In this document: positions 26,998 to 36,900 of the stretch, piece after piece | Layout: each line of letters starts with the position of its first letter | How positions within the stretch are numbered: the first letter of the stretch is position 1 | NCBI RefSeq assembly: GCF_003284965.1 | Contig: NZ_QMEW01000010.1 | Span: 78,653 to 142,652 of the forward strand | Length of the DNA: 64,000 nt | Direction of reading: 5' to 3' | Source: Mycolicibacterium sp. GF69 | Lineage (GTDB): Bacteria; Actinomycetota; Actinomycetes; Mycobacteriales; Mycobacteriaceae | Translations under genes and position numbers: made by a program | Notes under the pieces: model-generated | The model's input: only the letters and a program-made list of their open reading frames with translations | What the model was told of the DNA's origin: nothing | The model's database searches: none

Positions 26998-27063
26998 GCT
27001 GCAACACTTCGGACGTTTCGGCAGGCCAGCGGAGTCACTTTGGGCATTTACCCACTCCACTGG

Positions 27064-27069
27064 TAACCT
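27064..27069 (+). promoter_or_regulatory. Putative -10 box of rpsT
   Basis: TAACCT fits TANNNT and lies about 78 nt before the rpsT GTG, giving a leader of about 70 nt. TTTGGG (27039-27044) is a weak -35 candidate with 19-nt spacing. Confidence 0.35.
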
Positions 27070-27146
27070 GAACCGTCGCTGCCCGCGCGCCGGGCGCCTA
27101 CCAGACTTTGGAAAACTCCTACCGGATTTACGAAGGAACTACACGC

Positions 27147-27407
27147 GTGGCCAACATCAAGTCGCAGGAAAAGCGGATCAAGACCAACGAGCGCCGCAGG
27201 CTGCGCAACAAGTCGGTCAAGTCGTCGCTTCACACGGCGGTCCGCGGCTTCCGGCAGGCCGTCGAGGCCGGCGACAAGGAGAAGGCAGGCGAGCTGCTGA
27301 CGTCGACCAGCCGCCAGCTGGACAAGGCCGCCAGCAAGGGCGTCATCCACAAGAACCAGGCCGCCAACCGCAAGTCGGCGCTGGCTTCCGCTTTCAACAA
27401 GCTCTGA
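27147..27407 (+). CDS. rpsT: Ribosomal protein S20
   Basis: The 86-residue, strongly basic protein starts [21 protein letters not shown] after GTG 27147, preceded by GAAGGA. It binds 16S rRNA early in 30S assembly. It corresponds to Rv2412. Its last four codons and stop (FNKL-stop) are repeated immediately downstream. Confidence 0.96.
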   Translation: MANIKSQEKRIKTNERRRLRNKSVKSSLHTAVRGFRQAVEAGDKEKAGELLTSTSRQLDKAASKGVIHKNQAANRKSALASAFNKL

Positions 27408-27425
27408 GCGTTCAACAAGCTCTGA
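27393..27425 (+). repeat. Duplicated 3' end of rpsT
   Basis: TTCAACAAGCTCTGA occurs at 27393-27407 and again at 27411-27425, separated by GCG, so the period is 18 bp. The second copy stays in frame and would end at a second stop in case of readthrough. It looks like a recent local duplication. Confidence 0.9.
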
Positions 27426-27429
27426 CTGC

Positions 27430-28389
27430 TCAGTCCTCTATGAGTTCGGCGACCTTTCTGACCGTCGCCTCCAACGCATAGTCCGCGTCGGCCGCGGCGC
27501 CTTTGACGTCGGCGTTGAGCGCGGCCACCAACCCCAAGGCCTCGGCCACCGAAGTATTCGACCACCGCCGCGCCTGCTTCTGCGCCTTTTGCACCCGCCA
27601 CGGCGGCATCCCCAACTCTGAGGCCAGCCGGTACGGGTCACCCGGCAGCGGCCGCACCCGCGCGATGGTGTGCACCGCCTCGGCGAGCGCGTCGGCCAAC
27701 ACGACGTGCGGTTCGCCGCGCATCATCGCCCACCGCAGCGCTTCGGCGGCTCCCGCGACATCGCCGACGACCGCCTTGTCGGCGACGTCAAACCCTTTCA
27801 CCTCGGCCTTGCCCGAGTGGTAGCGACGCACCGCCGCCGCGTCGACGCTGCCGCCGGTGTCGGTGACCAACTGCGAACAGGCCGCAGCCAGTTCCCGAAT
27901 ATCCGAGCCGATCGCATCGAGCACGGCACTGACCGTGTCGTCGCCGACTTTGGCCTTCAGCGCTCGGAACTCGCGCCGGACGAAGTCGGCGCGCTCGGCG
28001 GCCTTGGTGATACGCGCGCAGGGATGCACATTCGCGCCGAGTTTTTTGAGTTGATCGGCGAGAGCCTTGGCGCGTCCGCCGCCGGAATGCACGACGACGA
28101 GCATCGTGCCCGGCGGCAGGTCCGCAGCGGCCTGGGCGATCAGCGCGACCGCATCCTTGCCGGCCTCGCCCGCCGACTCCAGCACTACGACCCGTTCGTC
28201 GGCGAACAACGACGGGCTGAGCAGTTCGGCCAACTCGCTGGTGCTGACATCGCCCGCGCGCAGGCGATCGACCGGGATCTCTTGGGTGCCGGCGTGTTTG
28301 CGCGCCTCCCTCAGGACGGCCGCCACCGCGCGTTCGACCAGCAGTTCCTCGTCCCCGAGCACCAGATGCAATCGCGACGCTTCGCTCAT
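27430..28389 (-). CDS. holA: DNA polymerase III delta subunit
   Basis: The 319-residue clamp-loader subunit opens with [16 protein letters not shown] and has the AAA+-like delta fold without a functional P-loop, as usual for HolA. Mid-region [20 protein letters not shown] and [13 protein letters not shown] are typical. It loads the beta clamp with the tau/gamma and delta' subunits. Its start overlaps the comEC stop by 4 nt (ATGA), so it is translated with comEC. It corresponds to Rv2413c. Confidence 0.9.
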   Translation of the reverse strand: MSEASRLHLVLGDEELLVERAVAAVLREARKHAGTQEIPVDRLRAGDVSTSELAELLSPSLFADERVVVLESAGEAGKDAVALIAQAAADLPPGTMLVVVHSGGGRAKALADQLKKLGANVHPCARITKAAERADFVRREFRALKAKVGDDTVSAVLDAIGSDIRELAAACSQLVTDTGGSVDAAAVRRYHSGKAEVKGFDVADKAVVGDVAGAAEALRWAMMRGEPHVVLADALAEAVHTIARVRPLPGDPYRLASELGMPPWRVQKAQKQARRWSNTSVAEALGLVAALNADVKGAAADADYALEATVRKVAELIED

Positions 28390-29939
28390 CCCACGATCGT
28401 GTCACGGCCGCCTGACAGGCCCGACACCATCCACGCCAGCAGGCACAGTGCCGCGGCACCCGCGCCGACACGGACCCAGCGCCAGCGCCACGCGAACACC
28501 GCGCCGATGCCCCCAACCGCGATCAACAGCAACCCCGGCAATCCCGATGGCACCGGCACCGTCGCCCCGGGGACGGCTGCCGCCCAGCGAGCCACCTGCA
28601 GCAGCCACCACAGTTCGGGTCCGGTGAACCGGATCAGCAGGTCGGCGCCGGCGGGCCAGATCCGGCCCAGCGCGGCCGCGGCGGTGCCGACGACGGTGAT
28701 CGGCGGGATCACCGGCGCCACCGCGATGTTGGCCGCAACCGACACGATGCTGAACGTCCCCGCCATCCCCGCGACGAGCGGCGCTGTCACCAGTTGCGCC
28801 GCGGTCGCCACGGAGACCGCATCGGCCGCCGGTTTTGGCCAGCCACGGTCGACCAGCCGACGCGACCACACCGGGGCGAGCACGACGAGGGCCGCGGTGG
28901 CCGCGACCGACAGCGCAAATCCGATGTCGACGGCCAACTCCGGCGACGCGATCAGCAGCACCAGCACGCTGGCCGCCAACGCCGGAATTGCCTGCCGGCG
29001 CCGATGCGACAACACCGCCAACAAAGTGATGGCCCCCATCACGGCGGCGCGCAGCACGCTCGCCGACGGCTGCACGACCACGACGAAGACCAGCAGCGCG
29101 ACCGCCGCGAGGCCGACGGCCGCCCGCGGACCGATGAGCCCCGCCATCAACAGCACCGCCCCGCAGACGATCGTGACGTTCGCCCCCGAGACCGCGGTCA
29201 GGTGCGTCAGGCCCGCCGCCCGGAATTGGGCCGTCGTCTGGGTCGATACGCCTGAAGTGTCGCCGAGCACCAGCGCCGGAAGCATCGCGGCCTGATCCGC
29301 CGGCAGCGCGCGCCGTGCGGCGTCGGCGAAGCCCGCACGAACCTCATGGGCGGCGCGATGGATGGCGGCCGGCTCGCCATAGGTTGGGTCACCGACCGCA
29401 GACAGCACCGCCACGCTGAGGTCGCGCCGGGTCGGTCTGCCGATTCGCGCCCGCAACGCCACGGGGGTGCCGGCCGCCAGATCGACGACGTCGGCGCTCG
29501 AGGCGAACACCACCACTCGGCCCGACATTTCGCGACCGTCCAAGGTCAGCAGCGAACCACGGAACATGGCGCGGTTCCCGCCGAGCGCTCGAGGACTCTC
29601 CGTCGGGGTGACGACGACGGCGGCGACCGCGCCGTAGCGCAGCGTGACCGGGTGGTGGCCCAGCTCGTCGACCCGCAGACCGATCGCGATGGCGAACGCG
29701 GTCGCCACCACCGCGACCGCGAGGACACTCGCGCCGATGCCTGTCCGGTCGCGCTCCGCCCGGCGGCCACTACCCCACCACCCCAGCACCGCGGTCGCGC
29801 CGACCGCCCCGACTGCGGCGGTCACCGAACCAGCGGTGTGCCAGACGATGCCGGCGCCGGTCACCGCCCAGCTGGTCAACGCGGCCGGTACCAGGCGCAG
29901 GTCGAGCGGGCTCGCGCCGGCGTCGGGCACGAGCGTCAC
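28386..29939 (-). CDS. comEC: ComEC/Rec2-family membrane protein
   Basis: The 517-residue polytopic membrane protein has the competence-domain motif [19 protein letters not shown] and an N-terminal OB-like soluble loop ([21 protein letters not shown]...). It ends after the competence domain, so the C-terminal metallo-beta-lactamase domain of Bacillus ComEC is absent, as in other mycobacteria (Rv2414c). In naturally competent bacteria ComEC passes single-stranded DNA across the membrane; activity here is unproven. Overlaps comEA and holA by 4 nt each. Confidence 0.88.
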   Translation of the reverse strand: MTLVPDAGASPLDLRLVPAALTSWAVTGAGIVWHTAGSVTAAVGAVGATAVLGWWGSGRRAERDRTGIGASVLAVAVVATAFAIAIGLRVDELGHHPVTLRYGAVAAVVVTPTESPRALGGNRAMFRGSLLTLDGREMSGRVVVFASSADVVDLAAGTPVALRARIGRPTRRDLSVAVLSAVGDPTYGEPAAIHRAAHEVRAGFADAARRALPADQAAMLPALVLGDTSGVSTQTTAQFRAAGLTHLTAVSGANVTIVCGAVLLMAGLIGPRAAVGLAAVALLVFVVVVQPSASVLRAAVMGAITLLAVLSHRRRQAIPALAASVLVLLIASPELAVDIGFALSVAATAALVVLAPVWSRRLVDRGWPKPAADAVSVATAAQLVTAPLVAGMAGTFSIVSVAANIAVAPVIPPITVVGTAAAALGRIWPAGADLLIRFTGPELWWLLQVARWAAAVPGATVPVPSGLPGLLLIAVGGIGAVFAWRWRWVRVGAGAAALCLLAWMVSGLSGGRDTIVG

Positions 29940-30748
29940 ACATGGACGAGGTCGCGCAGCTTTTCGAGCCGCGCTGGTCCGATGCCGTCGACGTCGCCGA
30001 GCTGTTCGACGCTGGTGAACCGACCGTTGGCATCCCGCCAGGTCACGATCGCGGCGGCGGTCACCGGGCCGATCCCGGGCAGTGTGTCGAGTTGTTCGAC
30101 GGTTGCGGTGTTCAGATCCACCTTCTCACCGGCCGGCGCGCTGCCCTCCCCGGCCGGCGCGCTGCCGTCTCCCGACGGCGGCGCATTCGTCGCGGTGCCC
30201 GGGCTGACCGAGCTGCCCATCGCGGCCGGCTCGCCCGGTGGCACCTCGATACCCACGACGATCTGCTCCCCGTCGGCGATGCGTCGTGCCATGTTGAGTC
30301 CCACCAGGTCGGCGCCGTCGAGCGGCCCGCCAGCGGCGGTGAGGGCGTCGGCGATACGGGCGCCAGCCGCGAGCGTGACCAGTCCGGGCTTGTGCACCAA
30401 CCCCACCACGCTGACGACGACAGGACCTCCAGCCGCTGCATCCGGTGTCGGGCTCGCCGACGAAACCATCTGCACCGGCGGCAGTTTGGCCGCCGCCACC
30501 GCAGGCGTATCGCCGCGCGCCAGCGCGAACACGGTCACCAGCACTGCCATCACACCGATGCCGGCCAGTGCGAGCACACCGATCCGTCCGGGATCGGCAC
30601 GCACGGCGGCGATCCAGCCCGCGCCATTGCCGGTGGTTTCGGGCAACCAGCGCGTCAGCGACGTGTCCGGCTGACGATCCTCATCGGAGTCCTCCACCTC
30701 GGCACCCAGCCGCCGCTGCAGCCGCTCTGCAGGCAGTTCAGTTCGCAT
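29936..30748 (-). CDS. comEA: ComEA-family DNA-binding protein
   Basis: The 270-residue protein has a cytosolic N-terminus (about 1-55), one membrane span (IGVLALAGIGVMAVLVTVFAL), an SLBB-type domain (VVSVVGLVHKPGLVTLAAGARIADAL) and a C-terminal double helix-hairpin-helix (LNTATVEQLDTLPGIGPVTAAAIV and VEQLGDVDGIG). A duplicated linker APAGEGSAPAGEK precedes the HhH. It would bind double-stranded DNA outside the membrane. First gene of comEA-comEC-holA. It corresponds to Rv2415c. Confidence 0.9.
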   Translation of the reverse strand: MRTELPAERLQRRLGAEVEDSDEDRQPDTSLTRWLPETTGNGAGWIAAVRADPGRIGVLALAGIGVMAVLVTVFALARGDTPAVAAAKLPPVQMVSSASPTPDAAAGGPVVVSVVGLVHKPGLVTLAAGARIADALTAAGGPLDGADLVGLNMARRIADGEQIVVGIEVPPGEPAAMGSSVSPGTATNAPPSGDGSAPAGEGSAPAGEKVDLNTATVEQLDTLPGIGPVTAAAIVTWRDANGRFTSVEQLGDVDGIGPARLEKLRDLVHV

Positions 30749-30821
30749 GGTTGAGAAGTTAGGTGCCGATGCCGACCGCGGGAGCCGCCTGCGGACGTCG
30801 ACGACGCGCCCTGTGGATCAA

Positions 30822-31646
30822 ATGAGCGTTGGGGATAACGCGGATGTTTACAGTGTTGCTGTGGATCGTCGAGTGCCGATGGTCGCCGCCATCGCGTTCG
30901 CGGTGCTGTACGCCGTTGCGCTGCTGATGGTTCCGGCGCTGCCGGGTATCAACCGCTCCGGTCTCGATATCGTCACCCACGTCAACGATCACGCCGGCGC
31001 CATCCGGACCCAGGCGCTGATGCTGGCGTTCGGCTCGCTGGCGTTGGTGGTCGTGATGGGCCACGCCCGCGACCGGCTGACGGGACCGTATGGTTTCGTG
31101 TTCACGATCGGCTCCGCCGTCGTTCTCGTCCAGATCGGCATCGCGACCTGGTTCACCGCGGGACTGGTACTGCATCCCGGAGAGCTCGGCTCGGGGACCG
31201 CGAGGGCGATCGCCGACGTGGTCGCGATGTGGGGGCCCGTCCTCACGGTGGCCAACATCATGGTTGCCGCGCCAATCCTGTTGGCCGCCAACGAAGGACG
31301 ATTCCCACGCTGGCTCGGAGTCGTCGCTGCCGTCTTCGCCGTCGAACAGCTCATCGAGACGATCACGATCATCGGTCCACCGGGAAGCTTCATCTCGCCC
31401 GGCGGGCCGATGAACCTGTACCTCGGTGGGCCGCTCTTCATCCTGTTCTTCCTGGCGCTCGGCGTGGGGCTGTCACTGCCGTCCGAAGCCGATGCGGCGA
31501 CGGCCGAAGCCGATGTACCGATGGCCGAAGCCGATGCGCCGATGTCCGGTGCGCCCGCACCGGCCGACCCTGACTTGTCCGACCCCGACGAGTCCGACCC
31601 CGACGCGTCGGAGCGCGGCGACGTCACCCAGCCAGACCCCGAATAG
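30822..31646 (+). CDS. Predicted polytopic membrane protein with acidic repeat tail
   Basis: The roughly 274-residue protein has about six hydrophobic segments, with a conserved-looking THVNDHAGAIRTQALMLAFG and a C-terminal TM (FILFFLALGVGLSL). After about residue 220 comes a low-complexity tail of AEAD repeats and DPDLSDPDESDPDASERGD. The layout resembles DUF4386-type membrane proteins. Start is uncertain: ATG 30822 has no SD, and GTG 30861 (VDRRVPMVAA) is close to the first span. Divergent from comEA. Function unknown. Confidence 0.65.
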   Translation: MSVGDNADVYSVAVDRRVPMVAAIAFAVLYAVALLMVPALPGINRSGLDIVTHVNDHAGAIRTQALMLAFGSLALVVVMGHARDRLTGPYGFVFTIGSAVVLVQIGIATWFTAGLVLHPGELGSGTARAIADVVAMWGPVLTVANIMVAAPILLAANEGRFPRWLGVVAAVFAVEQLIETITIIGPPGSFISPGGPMNLYLGGPLFILFFLALGVGLSLPSEADAATAEADVPMAEADAPMSGAPAPADPDLSDPDESDPDASERGDVTQPDPE

Positions 31647-31682
31647 CCCGGCCGGCCGGCAGCAGGCATTAGCATTCCCCCG

Positions 31683-32489
31683 GTGGCGACGTTGCAGCGA
31701 TTCACCGACCGTCGAGTACTGATCACCGGGGCCGGATCGGGCATCGGGCAGGCGACAGCGCTGCGGATCCTCGACGAGGGTGGCGCCGTCGCCGCCGCGG
31801 ACGTCAGCGACGCCGGGTTGGCCGACACCCAGACCAAAGCCGGCGACACCGGCGGGCGGCTCACCACCGTGGTGATGGACGTCGGCAGCGAGGATTCGGT
31901 GACGGCGGCCGTGGCCGGTGCCGTCGCGGAGATGGGCGGGCTGGATGCGCTGGTCAACGCCGCCGGCATCCTGCGGTCGGCTCATTTCGCCGACACCACC
32001 CTCGCCGACTTCGAGCACGTACTACGCATCAACCTGATCGGGACATTCCTCGTCACCCGTGAAGCCCTGCCCGCGCTACGCAACGGCACGGCCCCCGCGG
32101 TGGTCAACTTCAGCTCTACCTCAGCGAACTTCGCGCATCCCTACATGTCGGCCTACGCCGCGTCCAAGGGCGGCATCCAGGCCATGACGCACACGTTGGC
32201 CCTGGAGTTCAGCAAGGAAGGCATCCGGTTCAACTGTGTGCAGCCCGGTTCCATCTCGTCGGGAATGACCGACGGCACAGGGCAATCCGGGCACAGCATC
32301 GGACCGGGGCTACCCGAAGACGCCGACTTCACGCTGTTCGGCAAGATCATGCCGACCCTGCCGGTCGACGGCGGCGGGATGTTCGCCAAGCCCGACGCGG
32401 TGGCGGCCGTGGTGGCCATGCTCGCGGCCCCGGAAGCGTACTTCGTCACCGGTACCGAGGTCCGCATCGACGGCGGCACCCATATGTAG
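31683..32489 (+). CDS. Short-chain dehydrogenase/reductase
   Basis: The 268-residue classical SDR has the cofactor motif TGAGSGIG, NAAG (VNAAGIL), catalytic Ser in NFSSTSANF, and YAASKGG with the Tyr and Lys. Asp after the second strand (AADVSD) favours NAD(H). Substrate unknown. GTG 31683 is the start. It shares orientation with the next gene at 24 bp and may be in one operon with it. Confidence 0.85.
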   Translation: MATLQRFTDRRVLITGAGSGIGQATALRILDEGGAVAAADVSDAGLADTQTKAGDTGGRLTTVVMDVGSEDSVTAAVAGAVAEMGGLDALVNAAGILRSAHFADTTLADFEHVLRINLIGTFLVTREALPALRNGTAPAVVNFSSTSANFAHPYMSAYAASKGGIQAMTHTLALEFSKEGIRFNCVQPGSISSGMTDGTGQSGHSIGPGLPEDADFTLFGKIMPTLPVDGGGMFAKPDAVAAVVAMLAAPEAYFVTGTEVRIDGGTHM

Positions 32490-32513
32490 TCATGTTGACA
32501 CCGAGGAGATTTC

Positions 32514-33566
32514 GTGACGACACCTGATCGGCCACTGCGGGTCATCCAGTGGACCACCGGCAACATCGGCCGCCGGTCGCTGCACGCGATCATCGGACGC
32601 GACGACATGGAGCTGGTCGGCGTCTACGCTCACGGCGCGGACAAGGTCGGTGTCGATGCCGCCGATCTGTCGGGCTGGCCCGAACCCACCGGTGTGACGG
32701 CCACCGACGACATCGACGCGCTGCTGGCCCGACAACCCGATGCCTGCTGCTACAACCCGTTGTGGCCCGACATCGACGAGCTGACCCGACTGCTGGAGGC
32801 CGGCGTGAACGTCTGCTCGAGCGCCGCCTGGATCACAGGCGGCAAGCAGTCCCCGGCGGACCTCGAGCGGATCCGAAAGGCCTGTGAGAAAGGCAATTCG
32901 ACGATCTTCGGCAGCGGTGCGCATCCCGGGATGAGCAACATGGTCGGGATGGTGCTGTCCGGTGCTTGCGAACGCGTCGACGAGATCCGCATCACCGAGT
33001 CGGTGGACTGCTCGACGTACGAATCCGCAGGTACGCAGACCGCGATGGGTTTCTCGCAGGATCCCGAAACCCCCGGGCTGGCCGAGAGCGTCCGGCGCGA
33101 GAGCGAGGTGTTCGCCGAGTCGGCGGCGATGATGGCCGACGCGATCGGCGCCACACTGGACCGGATGACCTTCGACGTCACGTTCACCGCGGCCACCGGC
33201 GATTCCGACCTGGGATTCATGCAGATCCCGGACGGCACCGTGGCCGGCGTCCATGGTTACCACCGCGGCTGGGTGGGCGACAAGAACATCGTCAGCGTAG
33301 GCTTCAACTGGATCATGGGTGAGCACGTCACCCCACCGAAGCCGCTCGAACACGGCCATGTGATCCAGGTTTTCGGACTTCCGAACATGCGTACGGTGCT
33401 GCACTGCCTGCCGCCGAGCGACTGGACCGAACCCGGTTTCATGGGGCTGGGCATGATCTACACCGCGCTGCCGGTGACCAACGCGGTGCCGGCCGTCGTC
33501 GCGGCAGCACCGGGCATCGTGACGCTCAAAGACCTGCCTCCGGTCACCGGGCGCGCCGCGGTGTAG
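32514..33566 (+). CDS. Dihydrodipicolinate-reductase-like NAD(P)-dependent oxidoreductase
   Basis: The 350-residue protein opens with RVIQWTTGNIGRRSLHAII, a GxxG Rossmann motif of the DapB-like group common in mycobacteria, and contains VNVCSSAAWITGG and FGSGAHPGMSN. It is longer than DapB (about 245) and not linked to lysine genes; relatives include amine dehydrogenases such as 2,4-diaminopentanoate dehydrogenase. Substrate unknown. GTG 32514 follows GAGGAG at about 9 nt. Convergent with the following gene. Confidence 0.75.
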   Translation: MTTPDRPLRVIQWTTGNIGRRSLHAIIGRDDMELVGVYAHGADKVGVDAADLSGWPEPTGVTATDDIDALLARQPDACCYNPLWPDIDELTRLLEAGVNVCSSAAWITGGKQSPADLERIRKACEKGNSTIFGSGAHPGMSNMVGMVLSGACERVDEIRITESVDCSTYESAGTQTAMGFSQDPETPGLAESVRRESEVFAESAAMMADAIGATLDRMTFDVTFTAATGDSDLGFMQIPDGTVAGVHGYHRGWVGDKNIVSVGFNWIMGEHVTPPKPLEHGHVIQVFGLPNMRTVLHCLPPSDWTEPGFMGLGMIYTALPVTNAVPAVVAAAPGIVTLKDLPPVTGRAAV

Positions 33567-33635
33567 CGTCCGCGAGCGCTCACCTACGTACATTCTTCTG
33601 CACTTTTTGCGTACCACACTGCGCGCTCGTCGAAC

Positions 33636-34265
33636 TCAGAGGCGTTGACCGAGAATCGCTTTGCCGGGACCGTCGAGATCTGCGAGTGCCGCGGGCCGAC
33701 CAGTCATCGCCATCATCAGCGCCTCACCTGGTCCGGTCACCTCTGCGCCCTGCCCGTGGGTCCAGTCGACGTCGGTCGCACGCAATCGAAGGCCCCTGAT
33801 CCGGCGGCCCGCCCCGAGCCGCGGGTTGCCGGGAAGCAGCGGCAGAATGCGGGTGAGGCGATCGGCGGGGATGGTGCGCGGCCGGTTCAGCGCACGTCGA
33901 ATGTCCTGATGGTGCACGGTTCCGTCGACGAAACCGATCATGCCGCCCAGGCGCGCCGTCAAGCCGCTCGGATACAGGTGCCGGTTCAAGTAGTCGAGCA
34001 GTTCGCGTGGTGACAGCGCGCCGAATTCGTCGACTCCGACCTGATTGGCGTGGACGACGCGGCCTTTGGCGAACCGCTTGAGCAGCCCGAGGACGCCGAG
34101 CTCTTCGTAGCTGACCACATGCGCCACAACGTCTTTCACGGTCCATTCGGTACACAGGGTGGGGTGATGCCACTGCTCGGGCGTCAGGTCGGCAAGGAAC
34201 GCCGCCAGATCGGCCCGTTCAGCGCGGGCCAGGTCCTTCAGATCAGCGTCCTGGTGAGACGGCAT
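33636..34265 (-). CDS. Mycothiol-dependent maleylpyruvate isomerase-like (DinB fold) protein
   Basis: The 209-residue protein is of the MDMPI N-terminal type: LTPEQWHHPTLCTEWTVKDVVAHVVSYE with the metal-binding His, and DIRRAL with preceding His (VHHQDIRR). Such DinB-like enzymes use mycothiol and a divalent metal. The substrate is not known. ATG 34265 is preceded by GTG 34268; either is possible. Confidence 0.8.
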   Translation of the reverse strand: MPSHQDADLKDLARAERADLAAFLADLTPEQWHHPTLCTEWTVKDVVAHVVSYEELGVLGLLKRFAKGRVVHANQVGVDEFGALSPRELLDYLNRHLYPSGLTARLGGMIGFVDGTVHHQDIRRALNRPRTIPADRLTRILPLLPGNPRLGAGRRIRGLRLRATDVDWTHGQGAEVTGPGEALMMAMTGRPAALADLDGPGKAILGQRL

Positions 34266-34312
34266 CACCCGTAAAGTAGCCCCGGCCCCCGGGACGACGC
34301 AACAGCGCGCGA

Positions 34313-35149
34313 CTACTCCGCGAGTTGGACGACCACGCCGACCGCGCCCGCGCCGAGGTGGATCGACAGCACCGGGCCCATATCCGCGACGGTGAGCGCT
34401 TCGAGCTGAGGGAGCCGGCCTGTCAGCGCCGCGCCGAGTTCGTCCGCGCCGTCGTGGTTGTCGACGTGGTGGATCGCGATCGACGCTTGGCGGTCACCGA
34501 CGAGCTCGGCGACACGGTCCACCATCGTCGCATGCGCCCTGCTGATCGTGCGGATCCGCTGGTCGAGCACGAGGCGGCCGTCAACATCGAGGCTCAGCAG
34601 CGGTTTGACCGCCAACGCCGTCCCCAACCAGGAGGCCGCGGTGCCGATGCGTCCGCTGCGACGCAGATTGTCCAGCCGGTGTACCACGATGAAAGTGTGC
34701 GTGCGCTCCACCGCCGAACGCGCAACGGACTCAACCGAATCCAGGTCCGAGCCGGTGCCCGCGGCGCGCGCGGCCGCCACCGCCGTGAAACCCACGCCCA
34801 TCGCCGCGGATCTCGAGTTCACCACCCGCACCGACGATCCGAACTCCCGAGCGGCTTGCACCGCCGAGCTGTAGCTACTCGACAGCGCGGCCGACAGATG
34901 CACCGCGACGACGCCGTCACCGCCGCTGTCGTGCAGCGCCTGACGGTATGTCTCCGCGAGGTCGGCGGGTGTCGCCCCGGCGGTGCTCGCGCGCGGTACC
35001 TCGTGAATGTCGTAAGGCACCTCGTCGATACCGTCGCGCAGGTCTATCAAATCGACAAGCACGTGCAACGGAACCTGACGAATATCCCACTGCTTCAACT
35101 CGTCGGGCGTCAACCGCGATGACGAGTCGGTCACCACGACTACGGACAT
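34313..35149 (-). CDS. DegV family fatty-acid-binding protein
   Basis: The 278-residue protein starts [11 protein letters not shown], the DegV signature, and has [11 protein letters not shown] and [12 protein letters not shown], the usual ligand-binding segments. DegV/FakB proteins bind one fatty acid. Overlaps octT by 10 nt as the last gene of nadD-rsfS-gpgP-octT-degV. It corresponds to Rv2417c. A role in supplying acyl groups for lipopolysaccharide acylation is only a guess from context. Confidence 0.9.
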   Translation of the reverse strand: MSVVVVTDSSSRLTPDELKQWDIRQVPLHVLVDLIDLRDGIDEVPYDIHEVPRASTAGATPADLAETYRQALHDSGGDGVVAVHLSAALSSSYSSAVQAAREFGSSVRVVNSRSAAMGVGFTAVAAARAAGTGSDLDSVESVARSAVERTHTFIVVHRLDNLRRSGRIGTAASWLGTALAVKPLLSLDVDGRLVLDQRIRTISRAHATMVDRVAELVGDRQASIAIHHVDNHDGADELGAALTGRLPQLEALTVADMGPVLSIHLGAGAVGVVVQLAE

Positions 35150-35862
35150 GGCACGCCGGCTTCGGCGAGCGCTTTGAGCATCGAGTCCGCGACGGCCTGG
35201 TGCGCCTCGAAGCTCCAGTGGATGCCGTCGGGATTACCCTGTCCGCTCATGATGTACTCGCCGACCGCCGCCTTGAGGTCGACGAGCGGAATATCATGCT
35301 GCTCAGACCATTCGGTGATCGCCCTTACGGTGCCGTCCCGGCCGTGATGTGCTCTACCGTACGTATCGGCGATGTGCACCGAGGGCAGGCATGCGACGAC
35401 GGGTATCCCCGGCCGGTTGAAATCGATGGCGCCCCGAGTCATCTCGAGGTACTCCGCGGACAGGTGAGGGGGCAGCGCCGCGCGCGCCACGGGCGAAAGC
35501 CGCGGCTGCACCCAGCAGTAGCCGTCACGCACCCAGCGCCGCAGCCACGGCGGGCGCACATAGCGGATGAGTTCTCGCACCGCGGTCGGCAACGGCGACG
35601 GCAGGGAATCCATACCGCCGGTGGCGAACACGACCGCACCGGCTCGCGGTAACGCCGCCCACGCCCGCGGATCCTGCGTGGCCGCCCACCACACGTCACG
35701 ACAGGTCCAGCCGATCCGCCCGATCAGCTCGACATCCCAGCCCAATTGCGCGGCAACGATGTTCGGCCAGATCCGGGGGTCATCGGCCGGCAGACCACCG
35801 GTCGGCCCGTAGTAGGACAGTGAGTCGCAGAAGACCAGTAAGGTTGGTCGCTCAGAGGACAT
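35140..35862 (-). CDS. octT: SGNH-fold octanoyltransferase of MGLP synthesis (OctT-like)
   Basis: The 240-residue protein has an SGNH-like block I ([11 protein letters not shown], Ser nucleophile), a Gly/Asn-type block ([13 protein letters not shown]) and a C-terminal [10 protein letters not shown] carrying Asp and His. The M. tuberculosis orthologue Rv2418c is known as an octanoyltransferase acting on early precursors of methylglucose lipopolysaccharides. ATG 35862 overlaps gpgP by 11 nt. Its neighbour gpgP makes the glucosylglycerate acceptor, which fits. Confidence 0.85.
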   Translation of the reverse strand: MSSERPTLLVFCDSLSYYGPTGGLPADDPRIWPNIVAAQLGWDVELIGRIGWTCRDVWWAATQDPRAWAALPRAGAVVFATGGMDSLPSPLPTAVRELIRYVRPPWLRRWVRDGYCWVQPRLSPVARAALPPHLSAEYLEMTRGAIDFNRPGIPVVACLPSVHIADTYGRAHHGRDGTVRAITEWSEQHDIPLVDLKAAVGEYIMSGQGNPDGIHWSFEAHQAVADSMLKALAEAGVPCP

Positions 35863-36535
35863 CGCTGGCAACCTGCGCCGAGGCGTTCCACACGTCGAGC
35901 CGCCACCGGATGCCGTCAGCCGCGGCGTCGGCCGCACTGTGCCCGGACAGCTGCACCCAGCTGGCGTTGCCCATGCCGCCCAGTATCGGCCAATTGTCGA
36001 CGGGCAGGCCGAGCAGCTCGGCGGTCAGCGCGGCGATCAGACCGCCGTGGGCGACCAGCACGACCGGCCGGTCCGGTTCGCCTCCCGCCTGTTCCGCCCC
36101 CCAGTCGGTGTGTTGGGCGACGAGTTCGGCGACCAGCGGGCTGCTGCGGGCCGCGACGTCGACGCGGCTCTCGCCGCCCGGCGGCGCCCAGCGCGAGTCG
36201 TCACGCCACGCCATTCGGGCGCCGGGCGCTATGGCGTCGACCTCGTGGTGCGTCATGCCCTGCCACTGGCCGAGGTGCGTCTCGCGCAGGCGGACGTCGG
36301 CGACCACCGGCATGCCGGCCCGGTCCCCCAATACGACCGCGGTGTCGAGGGCCCGTCGCAGATCGGATGACACAATCGCCAGCGGTCGGCGCTTGGCCAG
36401 CACCTCCGCGGCCGCAACAGCCTGATGCCGACCCAGGTCGGACAGGTCGGTGTCCAGCTGGCCCTGCATGCGGCTGCCGGCGTTGTACTCGGTCTGCCCG
36501 TGCCGCAGCATGACCAGCCGCCGGATCCGCCTCAC
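35852..36535 (-). CDS. gpgP: Glucosyl-3-phosphoglycerate phosphatase
   Basis: The 227-residue histidine-phosphatase has the RHGQTEYN motif (catalytic His near residue 11), a second His in VAHGG and Arg in SSDLRRA. GpgP removes phosphate from glucosyl-3-phosphoglycerate, the second step towards methylglucose lipopolysaccharide. GTG 36535 overlaps the rsfS stop by 4 nt (GTGA) and gives the length of Rv2419c; upstream alternatives lie inside rsfS. Confidence 0.9.
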   Translation of the reverse strand: MRRIRRLVMLRHGQTEYNAGSRMQGQLDTDLSDLGRHQAVAAAEVLAKRRPLAIVSSDLRRALDTAVVLGDRAGMPVVADVRLRETHLGQWQGMTHHEVDAIAPGARMAWRDDSRWAPPGGESRVDVAARSSPLVAELVAQHTDWGAEQAGGEPDRPVVLVAHGGLIAALTAELLGLPVDNWPILGGMGNASWVQLSGHSAADAAADGIRWRLDVWNASAQVASDVL

Positions 36536-36900
36536 GGCCGGCCGTCCAGATCGATCGGGATCGTCGGGCAGTCTTTCCACAACCGGTCCAGCGCATAGAA
36601 ATCGCGCTCGTCCTCATGCTGGATGTGCACCACGATGTCGACGTAGTCCAGCAGCGTCCAGCGGCCTTCGCGGGCGCCCTCGCGGCGGGCCGGCTTGTAA
36701 CCCGCGAGACGCATCTTCTCCTCGACCTCGTCGACGATCGCGTTGACCTGACGTTCGTTGGACGCCGAAGCGATCACGAAGCAGTCGGTGATGACGAGCT
36801 GGCCCGACACATCGATGACCACGACGTCGTCGGCCACTTTGGATGCGGCCGCCTGCGCGGCCACGGTAGCCATCGCGACGGCTTCGTCGGAGGCGCTCAT
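36532..36900 (-). CDS. rsfS: Ribosomal silencing factor RsfS
   Basis: The 122-residue protein contains the DUF143 hallmarks [31 protein letters not shown] and [13 protein letters not shown]. It binds L14 and blocks subunit joining in starvation. ATG 36900 overlaps nadD by 4 nt. It corresponds to Rv2420c. Confidence 0.94.
   Translation of the reverse strand: MSASDEAVAMATVAAQAAASKVADDVVVIDVSGQLVITDCFVIASASNERQVNAIVDEVEEKMRLAGYKPARREGAREGRWTLLDYVDIVVHIQHEDERDFYALDRLWKDCPTIPIDLDGRP

Noticed and set aside
33567..33635. Terminator hairpin between convergent genes
   Set aside because: CGAGCGC and GCGCTCG-like arms exist, but pairing is interrupted and there is no T tract.
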